62,596 nt of DNA, taken from contig CAJXRD010000010.1 in the NCBI GenBank assembly GCA_913058295.1, positions 1 through 62,596 on the forward strand, given 5' to 3'. Below the pieces are notes generated by a model, which was not told the DNA's origin, did not search any database, and was given only the letters and a program-made list of their open reading frames with translations. Source of the DNA: an uncultured Flavobacteriales bacterium (lineage in GTDB: Bacteria; Bacteroidota; Bacteroidia; Flavobacteriales; Flavobacteriaceae). Both the position numbers and the translations under genes were made by a program. Shown piece after piece: positions 1-10,036 of this stretch (position 1 is the stretch's first letter; the number at the start of each line of letters is the position of its first letter).

Positions 1-1343
1 ATATGTCAATCATTCCTATGATTTGTGGTTCGGCTTTTAAAAACAAAGGGGTTCAATTTTTATTGGATGCTGTTTGTAGATATTTGCCTTCACCGGTAGA
101 TAAAGATGCTATTGTTGGTACCAATCCTGATACAGACGAAGAGATATCTAGAAAGCCAAACGTTAATGAGCCATTTGCTGCATTAGCTTTTAAAATTGCA
201 ACTGATCCTTTTGTAGGAAGACTTGCTTTTTTTCGTGCTTATTCTGGTAGATTAGATGCTGGTTCTTATGTGTTGAATAACCGTTCTGGTAAAAAAGAAC
301 GTATTTCACGTATATATCAAATGCATGCTAATAAACAAAATGCTATTGATTTTATTGAAGCAGGAGATATTGGAGCGGCAGTAGGTTTTAAAAGTATAAA
401 AACTGGAGATACCTTATCTGATGAAAAGCACCCAATAGTTTTAGAGAGTATGGATTTTCCAGACCCTGTAATTGGTATTGCGGTTGAGCCTAAAACTCAA
501 GCAGATGTTGATAAATTAGGGATGGCTTTAGCTAAACTTGCTGAAGAAGATCCAACCTTTACAGTAAGAACAGATGAAGCTTCAGGACAGACTATTATAT
601 CTGGAATGGGTGAGCTTCACTTGGATATTATTGTTGATCGTTTAAAGCGTGAGTTTAAAGTAGAAGTTAACCAAGGGAAACCTCAGGTTGAATACAAAGA
701 AACAATTACACGTGAAGCTAACCATAGAGAGACTTACAAGAAACAATCTGGTGGTCGTGGGAAGTTTGGTGATATTGTATTTACTTTAGAACCTGCTGAA
801 GAAGGAAAAACAGGATTAGAATTTGTAAATAAAATTAAAGGAGGTAACGTTCCTAAAGAATTTATACCTTCTGTAGAAAAAGGTTTCAAAATGGCTATGG
901 TAAATGGTCCATTGGCTGGATTCGAGGTAGATAGTATGAAGGTGACTTTAACAGATGGATCTTATCACGATGTGGATTCGGATCAATTATCGTTTGAGTT
1001 AGCTGCAAAACTTGGTTTTAAAGCGGCAGCAAAAGCAGCGGGAGCTGTAATTCTGGAGCCTATAATGAAGTTAGAAGTGCTTACTCCTGAAGAAAACATG
1101 GGAGATATAGTTGGAGATTTAAATCGTCGTCGTGGTCAATTAAGTGATATGGGCGATCGATCTGGATCTAAAGTAATTAAAGCAACAGTACCATTATCTG
1201 AAATGTTTGGATATGTTACTACTTTAAGAACTTTATCATCTGGTAGAGCAACTTCAACTATGGAATTTTCACATTATGCAGAAACTCCTTCTAATATTTC
1301 AGAAGAAGTGATTGCTGCGGCAAAAGGAACAGTTAACGCTTAA
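1..1343 (+). CDS. fusA: elongation factor G, 3' part (5' end outside window)
   Basis: This is the C-terminal ~446 residues of the translocation GTPase EF-G, which moves tRNA and mRNA through the ribosome after each peptide bond. The reading frame is open from the window edge. The methionine at base 3 is internal, because the next residues are the G5 motif of the GTPase domain (CGSAFKNKG, residues 8-16). Domain II, domain III ([10 protein letters not shown]) and domains IV-V (SGGRGKFGD, then [16 protein letters not shown] near the end) follow in normal order. It ends 10 bases before rpsJ, so it is probably cotranscribed with the ribosomal run. rpsL and rpsG are expected just upstream but cannot be seen. 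Confidence 0.97.
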   Translation, partial: MSIIPMICGSAFKNKGVQFLLDAVCRYLPSPVDKDAIVGTNPDTDEEISRKPNVNEPFAALAFKIATDPFVGRLAFFRAYSGRLDAGSYVLNNRSGKKERISRIYQMHANKQNAIDFIEAGDIGAAVGFKSIKTGDTLSDEKHPIVLESMDFPDPVIGIAVEPKTQADVDKLGMALAKLAEEDPTFTVRTDEASGQTIISGMGELHLDIIVDRLKREFKVEVNQGKPQVEYKETITREANHRETYKKQSGGRGKFGDIVFTLEPAEEGKTGLEFVNKIKGGNVPKEFIPSVEKGFKMAMVNGPLAGFEVDSMKVTLTDGSYHDVDSDQLSFELAAKLGFKAAAKAAGAVILEPIMKLEVLTPEENMGDIVGDLNRRRGQLSDMGDRSGSKVIKATVPLSEMFGYVTTLRTLSSGRATSTMEFSHYAETPSNISEEVIAAAKGTVNA

Positions 1344-1353
1344 TATTAAGGCA

Positions 1354-1659
1354 ATGAGTCAAAAAATTAGAATAAAGCTAAAATCTTACGATCATAACTT
1401 AGTGGACAAATCTGCTGAAAAAATCGTTAAGACTGTAAAAAGTACAGGAGCAGTTGTAACGGGGCCAATCCCATTACCAACACATAAAAAAATATTTACA
1501 GTTTTGCGTTCACCGCACGTAAATAAAAAGAGTAGAGAACAATTTCAATTAAGTTCTTATAAAAGACTTTTAGATATCTATAGTTCTTCATCAAAAACAA
1601 TCGATGCTTTAATGAAGCTAGAATTGCCAAGTGGTGTAGAAGTAGAAATCAAGGTTTAG
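1354..1659 (+). CDS. rpsJ: 30S ribosomal protein S10
   Basis: S10 is a small-subunit head protein and also partners NusG/NusA in antitermination. The product is 101 residues, normal for the family. The open frame extends back to 1312 inside fusA, but the conserved N-terminus [14 protein letters not shown] starts at the ATG at 1354, 10 bases after the fusA stop. It is first of the S10 cluster but separated from rplC by an unusually long 187-base gap holding a hairpin and a candidate promoter. Confidence 0.97.
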   Translation: MSQKIRIKLKSYDHNLVDKSAEKIVKTVKSTGAVVTGPIPLPTHKKIFTVLRSPHVNKKSREQFQLSSYKRLLDIYSSSSKTIDALMKLELPSGVEVEIKV

Positions 1660-1737
1660 TTATAACGCTAAAATTGAATAGGAATCTTATAGAGATATAG
1701 GGTTACATGTCTGGAGCTTGAATGCAAAGGAAAAACG

Positions 1738-1782
1738 GAAACAAAATAATATTCAGGGTTGAATTTATTTTGACCCTGTTTC
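1738..1782 (+). promoter_or_regulatory. hairpin in the rpsJ-rplC gap
   Basis: CAGGGT (1754-1759) pairs perfectly with ACCCTG (1773-1778), followed by TTTCTTTT. An alternative pairing joins GAAACA (1738-1743) to TGTTTC (1777-1782); the two pairings share the bases TG, so they compete. It resembles a weak terminator or attenuator behind rpsJ. The function is inferred; only the complementarity is seen. Confidence 0.45.
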
Positions 1783-1799
1783 TTTTAAGAATAAGTTTC
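1769..1799 (+). promoter_or_regulatory. candidate internal promoter for rplC
   Basis: TTTG at 1769-1772 is followed after exactly 19 bases by TAAGTTTC at 1792-1799. The Bacteroidota consensus is TTTG/TTG, then 17-23 bases, then TAnnTTTG, so only the last base of the -7 element differs. Transcription would start near 1803, about 44 bases before the rplC ATG. It would let the L3-to-L17 genes be transcribed apart from fusA and rpsJ. Confidence 0.5.
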
Positions 1800-1846
1800 A
1801 GAAATAATAAGAATAAACATTTTTTAATAATTAATAAATAATAAAT

Positions 1847-2458
1847 ATGTCTGGGTTAATAGGAAGAAAGATAGGTATGACCAGCATCTTTGACGTAAAT
1901 GGAAAAAACATTCCATGTACAGTTGTAGAAGCAGGTCCCTGTGTTGTCACCCAAGTCAGAACCAAAGAGGTTGACGGGTACAATGCTCTTCAGCTTGGTT
2001 TCGATGACAAAAAGACTGCTACAAAAGCTGCTGAAGGGCATGCTAAAAAAGCAGGAACCGCTGTAAAGCGTAAAGTCGTTGAATTCCAAGGGTATGAAGA
2101 AGATTACAAATTAGGCGACACTATCACAGTGGAGCATTTTGAGGAAGGTGAGTTCGTGGATGTTTCAGGAACTTCAAAAGGAAAAGGATTTCAAGGTGTT
2201 GTAAAGCGTCATGGTTTTGCCGGTGTAGGTCAAGCTACTCACGGTCAACATAACCGTTTAAGAGCTCCTGGATCTATTGGTGCAGCTTCATATCCTGCAA
2301 GAGTATTTAAGGGTATGCGAATGGCTGGGCAAATGGGTAACGAAAAAGTAACAGTACAAAACCTAAAAGTGTTAAAAGTAGTTGCTGAAAAGAACCTACT
2401 TGTAGTGAAAGGGTGTATTCCTGGACCTAAAAACGCTTATGTAACGATTCAGAAATAA
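1847..2458 (+). CDS. rplC: 50S ribosomal protein L3
   Basis: L3 is an early-assembly large-subunit protein near the peptidyl transferase centre. The 203-residue product starts [15 protein letters not shown] and has the typical central loop [15 protein letters not shown] and [20 protein letters not shown]. It follows the long gap after rpsJ. Its stop codon shares one base with the start of rplD (TAATG), so the two are likely translationally coupled. Confidence 0.97.
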   Translation: MSGLIGRKIGMTSIFDVNGKNIPCTVVEAGPCVVTQVRTKEVDGYNALQLGFDDKKTATKAAEGHAKKAGTAVKRKVVEFQGYEEDYKLGDTITVEHFEEGEFVDVSGTSKGKGFQGVVKRHGFAGVGQATHGQHNRLRAPGSIGAASYPARVFKGMRMAGQMGNEKVTVQNLKVLKVVAEKNLLVVKGCIPGPKNAYVTIQK

Positions 2459-3087
2459 TGAAGGTAGCAGTATTAGACAAAAACGGAAAAGACACAGGTA
2501 GAAAGGTTGAACTTTCTAAAGATGTGTATGGAATAGAGCCTAATAATCACGCATTATATCTTGATGTTAAGCAATATCTTGCAAATCAAAGGCAGGGTAC
2601 GCATAAAGCTAAAGAACGTGCAGAGATTACGGGTAGTACTAGAAAAATAAAGAAACAAAAAGGAACTGGTACGGCTCGTGCGGGAAGTATCAAGTCTGGT
2701 GTTTTTAGAGGTGGTGGAAGAATGTTTGGTCCTAGACCAAGAAATTATTCTTTCAAATTAAATAAGAACTTAAAAAGATTAGCGCGTCGTTCTGCATTGA
2801 GTATCAAGGCAAACGAGAAGTCTATTCTTGTAATTGAAGATCTTAATTTTGATACACCGAAGACACAAGATTTTACTGCGGTATTAAAGTCTTTAGGACT
2901 AGATGCTAAAAAATCTTTATTTGTGTTGGGAGAGTCAAATAATAATATATATTTGTCCTCTCGTAATTTGAAAAAGACAGAAGTGATAACTAACTCTCAC
3001 TTAAGCACTTACAAAATTATGAATGCAAACAGCCTAGTGTTGTTTGAGAGTTCATTGGAAGGAATTGAAACAAACTTAAGTAATTAG
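2458..3087 (+). CDS. rplD: 50S ribosomal protein L4
   Basis: L4 lines the peptide exit tunnel. In E. coli it also represses the S10 operon, but no E. coli-like leader could be checked here because sequence before fusA is missing. The product has 209 residues, with the tunnel loop KQKGTGTARAGSIKSGVFRGGG at about residues 62-83. It overlaps rplC by one base and precedes rplW by 5 bases. Confidence 0.97.
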   Translation: MKVAVLDKNGKDTGRKVELSKDVYGIEPNNHALYLDVKQYLANQRQGTHKAKERAEITGSTRKIKKQKGTGTARAGSIKSGVFRGGGRMFGPRPRNYSFKLNKNLKRLARRSALSIKANEKSILVIEDLNFDTPKTQDFTAVLKSLGLDAKKSLFVLGESNNNIYLSSRNLKKTEVITNSHLSTYKIMNANSLVLFESSLEGIETNLSN

Positions 3088-3092
3088 AAGCG

Positions 3093-3383
3093 ATGAATAT
3101 CTTAATTAAACCTATTATTACAGAAAAAGCTACAGCTGATGTTGAAAAATTCAACAGATATACGTTTGCAGTGAATACTAAGGCGAATAAGGTAGAAATT
3201 AAAAAAGCAGTGGAAGCTGCTTATGAAGTTTCAGTTACTAAAGTTCGTACTATAAATGTCCGCCCAGATAGAAAAACTCGTAATACAAAAACGGGTGTTC
3301 AAACTGGTAAAACTAATGCAGTTAAAAAAGCAATAGTACAGTTGGCGGAAGGTGATACAATAGATTTTTACAGTAACATCTAA
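3093..3383 (+). CDS. rplW: 50S ribosomal protein L23
   Basis: L23 sits at the tunnel exit and is the docking site for trigger factor and the signal recognition particle (Ffh is encoded at 40016). The 96 residues show the usual N-terminus IKPIITEKA and the middle KANKVEIKKAVEAAYEV. It lies between rplD and rplB in standard order. Confidence 0.96.
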   Translation: MNILIKPIITEKATADVEKFNRYTFAVNTKANKVEIKKAVEAAYEVSVTKVRTINVRPDRKTRNTKTGVQTGKTNAVKKAIVQLAEGDTIDFYSNI

Positions 3384-3411
3384 AGAGAAATCTTAGATAA
3401 ATTAGACAAAA

Positions 3412-4236
3412 ATGTCAGTAAGAAAATTAAAACCAATCACCCCAGGACAGCGATTTAGAGTTGTAAATGGATTTGACGCCATAACAACTGATAAGCCGGA
3501 GAAAAGTTTATTAGCTCCGATTAAAAGAACTGGGGGAAGAAACAGTCAAGGAAAAATGACCATGCGCTATAAAGGTGGAGGTCATAAAAGACGTTATCGA
3601 ATTATCGATTTTAAGCGTAACAAAGCAGGAGTTCCTGCTACTGTTGCGACTATAGAATACGATCCAAATCGAACTGCTTTTATCGCATTATTAAATTACC
3701 AAGATGGTGAGAAGCGATATATAGTAGCTCAAAGTGGACTTAAAGTAGGGCAGAATATAGTTTCAGGTGACAAAGTTGCGCCAGAAATTGGAAATAAAAT
3801 GCTTTTACAAAACATTCCTTTAGGAACAATCATTTCTTGTATCGAATTACATCCTGGTCAAGGAGCTGTATTAGCACGTAGTGCTGGTGCATTTGCTCAG
3901 TTAATGGCTAGAGACGGAAAATTTGCTACTGTTAAATTACCTTCTGGTGAAACTCGTTTAATATTAATTACTTGTTCAGCAACTGTGGGAGCTATTTCTA
4001 ATAGTGATCATCAGTTATTAGTTTCAGGTAAAGCGGGTAGAACAAGATGGTTAGGTAGAAGACCTCGTACAAGGCCAGTAGTGATGAATCCTGTGGATCA
4101 CCCAATGGGTGGTGGTGAAGGTAAATCTTCAGGTGGACACCCACGTTCTAGAAACGGTATTCCTGCAAAAGGATTTAGAACCCGTTCTAAAACAAAAGCG
4201 AGTAATAAATATATTATAGAACGTAGAAAGAAATAA
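3412..4236 (+). CDS. rplB: 50S ribosomal protein L2
   Basis: L2 is needed for subunit joining and peptidyl transferase activity. The 274 residues match family length. Visible landmarks are [15 protein letters not shown] (about 56-70) and the C-terminal catalytic-region signature [21 protein letters not shown] (about 225-245), which contains the conserved histidine. The ATG is preceded by an A-rich stretch (GACAAAA) rather than a Shine-Dalgarno sequence. Confidence 0.97.
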   Translation: MSVRKLKPITPGQRFRVVNGFDAITTDKPEKSLLAPIKRTGGRNSQGKMTMRYKGGGHKRRYRIIDFKRNKAGVPATVATIEYDPNRTAFIALLNYQDGEKRYIVAQSGLKVGQNIVSGDKVAPEIGNKMLLQNIPLGTIISCIELHPGQGAVLARSAGAFAQLMARDGKFATVKLPSGETRLILITCSATVGAISNSDHQLLVSGKAGRTRWLGRRPRTRPVVMNPVDHPMGGGEGKSSGGHPRSRNGIPAKGFRTRSKTKASNKYIIERRKK

Positions 4237-4242
4237 GAAACT

Positions 4243-4521
4243 ATGGCACGATCATTAAAAAAAGGACCTTACGTTCATTATAAGTTAGATAAGAAAGTAC
4301 AACTAAATGTTGAGTCTAATAAAAAGACTGTGATTAAAACTTGGTCACGGGCTTCTATGATAACTCCAGATTTTGTTGGACAAACCATTGCGGTACATAA
4401 CGGAAGACAATTTATTCCTGTTTATGTTACAGAGAATATGGTAGGACATAAATTAGGAGAATTTTCACCAACAAGATCATTTCGTGGTCATCAAGGTGCA
4501 AAAAACAAAGGAAAAAAATAA
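4243..4521 (+). CDS. rpsS: 30S ribosomal protein S19
   Basis: S19 is a small-subunit head protein that forms a complex with S13, also encoded here. The 92 residues start [15 protein letters not shown] and carry the signature [10 protein letters not shown] and the C-terminal [16 protein letters not shown]. It is 6 bases after rplB and 3 bases before rplV. Confidence 0.97.
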   Translation: MARSLKKGPYVHYKLDKKVQLNVESNKKTVIKTWSRASMITPDFVGQTIAVHNGRQFIPVYVTENMVGHKLGEFSPTRSFRGHQGAKNKGKK

Positions 4522-4524
4522 GCC

Positions 4525-4935
4525 ATGGGAGTTCGTAAAAGAGAAAGAGCGGAGCAAATCAAAGAGGCAAAGAAGACTATGTACTTTGCTAAATTGAACA
4601 ATTGCCCTACATCACCTAGAAAAATGCGTTTAGTTGCGGATTTAGTAAGAGGAGAGAAAATAGACAAGGCGCTAAATATTTTAAAGTTCAGCCCTAAAGA
4701 AGCATCACGTCGTTTAGAGACATTATTATTATCTGCCATTGCAAATTGGCAAGCTAAAAATGAAGAAGCTTCCTTAGAAGATGCAGATCTTTTTGTAAAA
4801 GAGATTCGTGTGGATGGTGGAACGATGTTAAAAAGACTTCGTCCAGCACCACAAGGAAGAGCACATAGAATAAGAAAACGCTCCAATCACGTAACACTCG
4901 TGCTTGCAGCTAAAGATAACACACAAAGCAATTAA
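4525..4935 (+). CDS. rplV: 50S ribosomal protein L22
   Basis: L22 contributes the second protein loop of the exit tunnel. The product has 136 residues, a little longer than the ~110 of E. coli because of N-terminal ([17 protein letters not shown]) and C-terminal tails. The core has [14 protein letters not shown], and the loop has [17 protein letters not shown]. Such tails are common in Bacteroidota L22 as far as I recall. It lies between rpsS and rpsC. Confidence 0.96.
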   Translation: MGVRKRERAEQIKEAKKTMYFAKLNNCPTSPRKMRLVADLVRGEKIDKALNILKFSPKEASRRLETLLLSAIANWQAKNEEASLEDADLFVKEIRVDGGTMLKRLRPAPQGRAHRIRKRSNHVTLVLAAKDNTQSN

Positions 4936-4938
4936 TAA

Positions 4939-5661
4939 ATGGGACAGAAAACAAATCCAATCGGAAATCGCTTAGGTATTATTAGAGGATGGGAATCCAA
5001 CTGGTACGGAGGCAACGACTATGGCGATAAACTTGCCGAAGACGACAAGATTAGAAAATATGTTCATGCTCGTTTACAAAAAGCTAGTGTGTCAAGGGTG
5101 ATTATTGAGCGCACCCTTAAGCTTGTAACCGTTACTATCACTACTGCTAGGCCTGGTATTATTATCGGAAAAGGTGGGCAAGAGGTAGACAAGCTTAAAG
5201 AAGAGCTTAAGAAAATTACTGATAAAGATGTACAAATAAACATCCACGAGATTAAGAGACCGGAAATGGATGCGCATTTAGTAGGAGCTAGTATAGCGAG
5301 ACAAATTGAGAATAGAATCTCATACCGTCGTGCTATTAAAATGGCTATTACTGCGGCAATGCGTATGAATGCAGAAGGTATTAAAGTGCAAATTTCAGGT
5401 CGATTAAACGGCGCTGAGATGGCACGTTCTGAATCTTATAAAGATGGACGTATTCCTTTATCAACATTTAGAGCCGACATTGACTATGCTTTAGTTGAAG
5501 CGCATACTACTTATGGTAGATTGGGTATCAAAGTATGGATAATGAAAGGTGAAGTGTATGGAAAAAGAGAGCTTTCTCCCCTAGTTGGTTTAGCCAAAAA
5601 AGGTGGAAAAGGCGGTAACAACAGACGAGGTGGTGCTAATAAATCACGTCGTAGAAAGTAA
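4939..5661 (+). CDS. rpsC: 30S ribosomal protein S3
   Basis: S3 lies at the mRNA entry channel and takes part in mRNA unwinding. The 240-residue product starts [14 protein letters not shown] and has the KH-domain motif [20 protein letters not shown] (about 73-92). The C-terminal domain carries [14 protein letters not shown] and ends in a basic glycine-rich tail. It is 3 bases after rplV and 18 before rplP. Confidence 0.97.
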   Translation: MGQKTNPIGNRLGIIRGWESNWYGGNDYGDKLAEDDKIRKYVHARLQKASVSRVIIERTLKLVTVTITTARPGIIIGKGGQEVDKLKEELKKITDKDVQINIHEIKRPEMDAHLVGASIARQIENRISYRRAIKMAITAAMRMNAEGIKVQISGRLNGAEMARSESYKDGRIPLSTFRADIDYALVEAHTTYGRLGIKVWIMKGEVYGKRELSPLVGLAKKGGKGGNNRRGGANKSRRRK

Positions 5662-5679
5662 TTTTTAATATAGAATAAA

Positions 5680-6099
5680 ATGTTACAACCAAAAAGAACA
5701 AAGTTTCGTAAACAGCAAAAAGGTAGAATGAAAGGTAATGCCGGACGTGGAAACCAACTTGCATTCGGAACTTTTGGTATAAAGTCTTTAGATTCAAATT
5801 TCTTGACAGCACGCCAAATTGAAGCTGCACGTATTGCTGCTACTCGTTTTATGAAAAGAGAAGGTTCTATCTGGATAATGATTTTCCCAGATAAACCAAT
5901 TACAAAGAAACCTCTTGAAGTACGTATGGGTAAAGGTAAAGGGGCAGTAGAATATTGGGCAGCAGTAGTAAGACCAGGAAGAGTATTGTTTGAAGTATCT
6001 GGTGTACCTATTGAAACTGCTAAAGAGGCCTTGCGTCTTGCAGCTCAAAAGTTGCCAGTGAAAACAAAATTTATTGTATCTAGAACATTTCAAGCTTAA
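5680..6099 (+). CDS. rplP: 50S ribosomal protein L16
   Basis: L16 helps shape the A site of the large subunit. The 139 residues start [19 protein letters not shown]. The conserved [15 protein letters not shown] is at about 88-102. The ATG follows an A/T-only stretch with no Shine-Dalgarno-like sequence. Order rpsC-rplP-rpmC is standard. Confidence 0.97.
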   Translation: MLQPKRTKFRKQQKGRMKGNAGRGNQLAFGTFGIKSLDSNFLTARQIEAARIAATRFMKREGSIWIMIFPDKPITKKPLEVRMGKGKGAVEYWAAVVRPGRVLFEVSGVPIETAKEALRLAAQKLPVKTKFIVSRTFQA

Positions 6100-6105
6100 T
6101 TTATT

Positions 6106-6297
6106 ATGAAACAATCTGAAATAAAAGAAGCATCAACAGCGGAACTACAAGAAAAGCTTTCTGAAAACAGAAGGGCATTTTCAGACTTAAAAATGGCGCA
6201 TGCTATTACACCGTTGGAGAATCCAATTCAACTTAGGGATCAAAGAAGATCTATAGCTAGAATTGAGACTGAACTAACTAAAAGAGAAGTACAATAG
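6106..6297 (+). CDS. rpmC: 50S ribosomal protein L29
   Basis: L29 is a small two-helix protein beside L23 at the tunnel exit. The 63 residues have the expected pattern: KQSEIKEASTAELQEKL, then LKMAHAITPLENPIQLRDQRRSIARIETEL. It lies 6 bases after rplP and 14 before rpsQ. Confidence 0.95.
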   Translation: MKQSEIKEASTAELQEKLSENRRAFSDLKMAHAITPLENPIQLRDQRRSIARIETELTKREVQ

Positions 6298-6311
6298 TAC
6301 GAAGCTGAAAG

Positions 6312-6569
6312 ATGGAAAAAAGAAATTTAAGAAAAGAACGTATAGGAGTAGTTACTAGTAGCAAAATGGATAAATCCATTGTAGTTGCTGAAGTAAAAAA
6401 AGTAAAGCACCCTATGTACGGAAAGTTCGTGTTAAAGACAAAGAAATATGTTGCGCACGACGAGACAAATGACTGCAACGAAGGTGATAAAGTAAGGATA
6501 ATGGAAACACGTCCTTTAAGTAAAACCAAATGTTGGAGATTAGTAGAAATAATTGATAGAGCTAAGTAA
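6312..6569 (+). CDS. rpsQ: 30S ribosomal protein S17
   Basis: S17 is a primary 16S rRNA-binding protein of OB fold. The 85 residues start [14 protein letters not shown], then [25 protein letters not shown] and [23 protein letters not shown]. It is 2 bases before rplN, implying coupled translation. Confidence 0.96.
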   Translation: MEKRNLRKERIGVVTSSKMDKSIVVAEVKKVKHPMYGKFVLKTKKYVAHDETNDCNEGDKVRIMETRPLSKTKCWRLVEIIDRAK

Positions 6570-6571
6570 TC

Positions 6572-6940
6572 ATGGTACAACAAGAGTCAAGACTAAAAGT
6601 TGCAGATAATACTGGAGCTAAAGAAGTACTAACAATACGTGTGTTAGGCGGAACTAAAAAAAGATATGCTTCCATAGGTGATAAAATAGTAGTTGCTGTA
6701 AAAGACGCTACTCCTAATGGAAATATCAAAAAAGGATCTGTTGCAACAGCGGTAGTTGTTCGTACAAAGAAAGAAGTTAGAAGACCTGATGGATCATACA
6801 TCCGTTTCGATGATAATGCCTGTGTGCTTTTAAACCCACAAGGTGAAATGATTGGAACTCGTGTTTTTGGACCAGTAGCAAGAGAGCTTCGTGATAAGCA
6901 ATTTATGAAAATAGTATCATTGGCACCAGAGGTGCTTTAA
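6572..6940 (+). CDS. rplN: 50S ribosomal protein L14
   Basis: L14 lies at the subunit interface. It has 122 residues, exactly family length. It starts [27 protein letters not shown], has [21 protein letters not shown] in the middle, and ends [12 protein letters not shown]. It begins the spc-type part of the cluster without any gap from rpsQ. Confidence 0.97.
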   Translation: MVQQESRLKVADNTGAKEVLTIRVLGGTKKRYASIGDKIVVAVKDATPNGNIKKGSVATAVVVRTKKEVRRPDGSYIRFDDNACVLLNPQGEMIGTRVFGPVARELRDKQFMKIVSLAPEVL

Positions 6941-6953
6941 TACATATAGTAAG

Positions 6954-7268
6954 ATGGTAAAGCTTAAAATAAAATCTGGAGATACTGTAGTTGTCACTGC
7001 CGGAGATCATAAAGGATCTGAAGGTAAGGTAATGAAAGTTAGTCTAGAGAAAAACAAAGCAATAGTAGAAGGAGTAAATATGGTTTCTAAACATGAGAAA
7101 CCTAGTGCTGATAATCCACAGGGAGGAATTGTAAAAAAGGAAGCTCTTATTCACATTTCAAATCTATCGTTAATCGATCCTAAAACAGGAAAAGCAACAC
7201 GTGTAGGTTACAAAATGGAAGATGGTAAAAAAGTACGTTTTACTAAACAATCGAATCAAGTAATATAG
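6954..7268 (+). CDS. rplX: 50S ribosomal protein L24
   Basis: L24 initiates large-subunit assembly and sits near the tunnel exit. The 104 residues contain a KOW motif (about 6-32, [20 protein letters not shown]). It lies 13 bases after rplN and 2 before rplE. Confidence 0.96.
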   Translation: MVKLKIKSGDTVVVTAGDHKGSEGKVMKVSLEKNKAIVEGVNMVSKHEKPSADNPQGGIVKKEALIHISNLSLIDPKTGKATRVGYKMEDGKKVRFTKQSNQVI

Positions 7269-7270
7269 TT

Positions 7271-7822
7271 ATGGGATATTTACCAAGACTTAAAGAAGAA
7301 TATAAGGGCAGAGTAATAGAAGCTCTTAAGGAAGAATTTGGTTACACAAATGTAATGCAGGTACCAAAACTAGAGCGCATCGTTGTGTCTCGTGGTGTAG
7401 GAGCTGCTGTAGCCGATAAAAAACTGATAGAGTATGCTGTTGATGAGCTTACTAATATAACTGGACAAAAAGCAATTGCTACGATGTCTAAAAAAGATGT
7501 TGCAAACTTTAAACTTCGTAAAGGTATGCCAATTGGGGCAAAAGTTACTTTACGTGGAGAGCGTATGTATGAATTTTTAGATAGACTAATTACAAGTGCT
7601 TTACCTCGAGTTAGAGACTTTAACGGTATTAAAGCTACTGGTTTTGATGGAAGAGGAAATTACTCATTAGGAGTTACTGAGCAAATTATCTTTCCTGAAA
7701 TCAATATCGATAGAATCAAGAAAATTGATGGAATGAACATTACGTTTGTAACATCTGCAAGTACTGATAAAGAAGCGAAATCATTACTAACTGAATTAGG
7801 TTTACCTTTTAAAAAGAACTAA
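7271..7822 (+). CDS. rplE: 50S ribosomal protein L5
   Basis: L5 binds 5S rRNA and contacts the P-site tRNA. The 183 residues have [17 protein letters not shown] at the N-terminus, [16 protein letters not shown] in the middle, and the signature [18 protein letters not shown]. In E. coli the S8 repressor site overlaps the rplE start; no obvious equivalent is seen here. Confidence 0.97.
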   Translation: MGYLPRLKEEYKGRVIEALKEEFGYTNVMQVPKLERIVVSRGVGAAVADKKLIEYAVDELTNITGQKAIATMSKKDVANFKLRKGMPIGAKVTLRGERMYEFLDRLITSALPRVRDFNGIKATGFDGRGNYSLGVTEQIIFPEINIDRIKKIDGMNITFVTSASTDKEAKSLLTELGLPFKKN

Positions 7823-7825
7823 GAG

Positions 7826-8095
7826 ATGGCTAAAGAATCAATGAAAGCCCGCGAGGTGAAGAGACAAAAAATGGTTGCAAAGTATGCTGCTAAACGTAAA
7901 GCTTTAAAAGAAGCTGGCGATTATGAAGCATTACAAAGATTACCAAAAGATGCCTCTCCAGTACGTTTACATAATAGATGTAAATTAACAGGAAGACCTA
8001 AAGGGTATATGAGAACGTTTGGACTTTCACGTGTAACATTCCGTGAAATGGCAAATCAAGGTTTAATTCCAGGTGTTAGAAAAGCATCTTGGTAA
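7826..8095 (+). CDS. rpsN: 30S ribosomal protein S14, zinc-free form
   Basis: S14 is a small-subunit head protein. The product has 89 residues, the long form, and contains one cysteine ([21 protein letters not shown]), so it lacks the paired CxxC zinc ligands of the short form. The C-terminus [11 protein letters not shown] is typical. A 69-base hairpin-bearing gap follows before rpsH. Confidence 0.96.
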   Translation: MAKESMKAREVKRQKMVAKYAAKRKALKEAGDYEALQRLPKDASPVRLHNRCKLTGRPKGYMRTFGLSRVTFREMANQGLIPGVRKASW

Positions 8096-8115
8096 TATAC
8101 AATTAATTGGGTGCA

Positions 8116-8145
8116 GGTTTACTTCTTAAATGTTAAGTAAAAACC
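8116..8145 (+). promoter_or_regulatory. hairpin between rpsN and rpsH
   Basis: GGTTT (8116-8120) pairs with AAACC (8141-8145), and inside it CTTAA (8125-8129) pairs with TTAAG (8133-8137) around a 3-base loop. It lies in a 69-base gap of an operon whose other gaps are mostly under 20 bases, directly before the S8 gene. S8 is a known autogenous repressor of the spc operon in E. coli, so an S8-related leader is possible; that link is inference. Confidence 0.35.
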
Positions 8146-8164
8146 ACATTCGCAAAATTAAAAG

Positions 8165-8566
8165 ATGAATATAGATCCAATAGCAGATTATCTAACCAGA
8201 GTTAGAAATGCGGTTAAAGCAGGACACAGAGTAGTAGAAATACCTGCTTCAAGTGTGAAAAAAGAAATTACAAAGATCTTATTTGATCAAGGGTATGTTT
8301 TGAGTTATAAATTTGAAGATGATAATGGACCACAAGGTTCAATTAAAATCGCTTTAAAATATGATAAACTTACAAAAGATCCTGTAATTAAAGAGATACA
8401 AAGAATTAGTAAACCAGGTTTACGTAAGTACTCAAGTTCAGCAGAACTACCTCGTATATTAAACGGATTGGGAATTGCAATTGTTTCAACATCTCACGGT
8501 GTGATGACGGGTAAGCAAGCTCAAGCTCAAAATGTAGGTGGCGAAGTATTATGTTACGTATACTAA
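8165..8566 (+). CDS. rpsH: 30S ribosomal protein S8
   Basis: S8 is a primary 16S rRNA-binding protein. The 133 residues start [16 protein letters not shown] and end with the rRNA-binding signature [27 protein letters not shown] (last ~28 residues; [10 protein letters not shown] is visible). The start is placed at the ATG at 8165 by the conserved [10 protein letters not shown] hairpin lies just upstream. Confidence 0.96.
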   Translation: MNIDPIADYLTRVRNAVKAGHRVVEIPASSVKKEITKILFDQGYVLSYKFEDDNGPQGSIKIALKYDKLTKDPVIKEIQRISKPGLRKYSSSAELPRILNGLGIAIVSTSHGVMTGKQAQAQNVGGEVLCYVY

Positions 8567-8583
8567 AATAAAGACAAGAAGAA

Positions 8584-9126
8584 ATGTCAAGAATAGGTAA
8601 AAACCCGGTAGCAATCCTAGAAGGAGTTACAGTCGATATTAAAGACAATGTAATAACGGTAAAAGGAAAATTAGGCGAATTAACGCAAGAATTTTCAGGA
8701 GTTGCAATAAAAGTTGAGGAAGGAAACGTTATAGTTGAACGAAATTCAGACTCAAAAGAAGATAGATCTAAACATGGTTTATACAGAGCTTTAATCAGTA
8801 ATATGGTTGAAGGTGTAAGTAAAGGATGGACTAAAGATCTAGAATTTGTTGGTGTGGGTTACCGTGCCAGTAATCAAGGACAGAAATTAGAATTAGCTGT
8901 TGGATTTTCACACAATATTGTGTTGGATATAGCTCCAGAAGTTAAAATTGAAACAATTTCTGCTAAAGGAAAAAACCCAATAGTAAAATTAACTTCTCAC
9001 GACAAACAATTGGTTGGACAAGTAGCTGCAAAAATACGTAGTTTCCGTACACCTGAGCCTTACAAAGGGAAAGGGATTAGATTTGTTGGAGAATTAATTA
9101 GAAGAAAAGCAGGTAAATCTGCATAA
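8584..9126 (+). CDS. rplF: 50S ribosomal protein L6
   Basis: L6 supports the elongation-factor binding region. The 180 residues start [15 protein letters not shown], carry two L6 folds, and show the signature [13 protein letters not shown] near residue 158. Order rpsH-rplF-rplR is standard, with 17- and 11-base gaps. Confidence 0.97.
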   Translation: MSRIGKNPVAILEGVTVDIKDNVITVKGKLGELTQEFSGVAIKVEEGNVIVERNSDSKEDRSKHGLYRALISNMVEGVSKGWTKDLEFVGVGYRASNQGQKLELAVGFSHNIVLDIAPEVKIETISAKGKNPIVKLTSHDKQLVGQVAAKIRSFRTPEPYKGKGIRFVGELIRRKAGKSA

Positions 9127-9137
9127 CAAAGAAAGTT

Positions 9138-9494
9138 ATGGCATTATCAAAAACCGATAGAAGAGAACGTTTACGTTTCAGAATTAGAAAAACTGTTTCA
9201 GGAACTACATCACGTCCTCGTTTAGCAGTATTTAGAAGTAATAAAGAAATTTATGCTCAAATAATTGACGATGTAAATGGTGTAACCATTACAGCGGCTT
9301 CTACTAGAGATAAAGAAATTGATGCTTCTAAATCTAATAAAATAGATGCTGCAAATTTAGTTGGAAAAGCAATCGCTGAAAAAGCTATTAAGGCAGGAGT
9401 AGAAAGTATTACTTTCGATAGAGGCGGATACCTTTACCATGGAAGAATTAAATCATTAGCTGAAGGAGCTCGCGAAGGCGGACTAAAATTCTAA
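9138..9494 (+). CDS. rplR: 50S ribosomal protein L18
   Basis: L18 binds 5S rRNA together with L5. The 118 residues have the basic N-terminus [19 protein letters not shown], then [20 protein letters not shown], and the C-terminal [24 protein letters not shown] region. It sits between rplF and rpsE. Confidence 0.97.
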   Translation: MALSKTDRRERLRFRIRKTVSGTTSRPRLAVFRSNKEIYAQIIDDVNGVTITAASTRDKEIDASKSNKIDAANLVGKAIAEKAIKAGVESITFDRGGYLYHGRIKSLAEGAREGGLKF

Positions 9495-9499
9495 GAAAT

Positions 9500-10024
9500 A
9501 TGTATCAAGATTATAAAAATGTAGAGTTAGTTAAACCTGGAGGTCTAGACTTAAAAGATCGTTTAGTAGGGGTTCAACGTGTAACTAAAGTAACTAAAGG
9601 GGGTAGAACTTTTGGATTTTCAGCTATTGTTGTAGTTGGTGATGAAAATGGAGTTGTAGGTCAAGGACTTGGAAAATCGAAAGATGTTGCAAGTGCAATC
9701 GCTAAAGCCATTGAAGACGCTAAGAAAAACTTAGTTCGTATACCTTTAAATAAAGTAACCTTACCTCATGAGCAAAAAGGAAAATATGGGGGAGCAAAAG
9801 TTATCTTAATACCAGCATCTGCCGGTACAGGGGTAATTGCTGGTGGAGCTGTTCGTGCTGTATTAGAGGCTGTAGGTATCCATGATGTATTGTCAAAATC
9901 TCAAGGATCTTCAAACCCTCATAATGTAGTAAAAGCAACATTTGATGCTTTATTACAATTGAGAAGCGCACAGACTATTGCTAAGCAAAGAGGAATTTCT
10001 TTAGAAAAAGTATTTAAAGGATAA
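9500..10024 (+). CDS. rpsE: 30S ribosomal protein S5
   Basis: S5 takes part in decoding fidelity and mRNA entry. The 174 residues show [20 protein letters not shown] (about 22-41), the loop region where spectinomycin-resistance changes occur in other bacteria, then [17 protein letters not shown]. It is 5 bases after rplR and 12 before rpmD. Confidence 0.97.
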   Translation: MYQDYKNVELVKPGGLDLKDRLVGVQRVTKVTKGGRTFGFSAIVVVGDENGVVGQGLGKSKDVASAIAKAIEDAKKNLVRIPLNKVTLPHEQKGKYGGAKVILIPASAGTGVIAGGAVRAVLEAVGIHDVLSKSQGSSNPHNVVKATFDALLQLRSAQTIAKQRGISLEKVFKG

Positions 10025-10036
10025 ATAACTAAGAAG

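Noticed and set aside
1312-1353. In-frame extension of rpsJ back into fusA
   Set aside because: The extra 14 residues are fusA sequence in another frame, and the conserved S10 N-terminus begins at the ATG at 1354.
1856-2089. Open frame antisense to rplC
   Set aside because: It is the reverse reading of a highly conserved gene and shows no protein pattern. The same applies to the other antisense frames over ribosomal genes, eno, gyrB, secDF and cysS.
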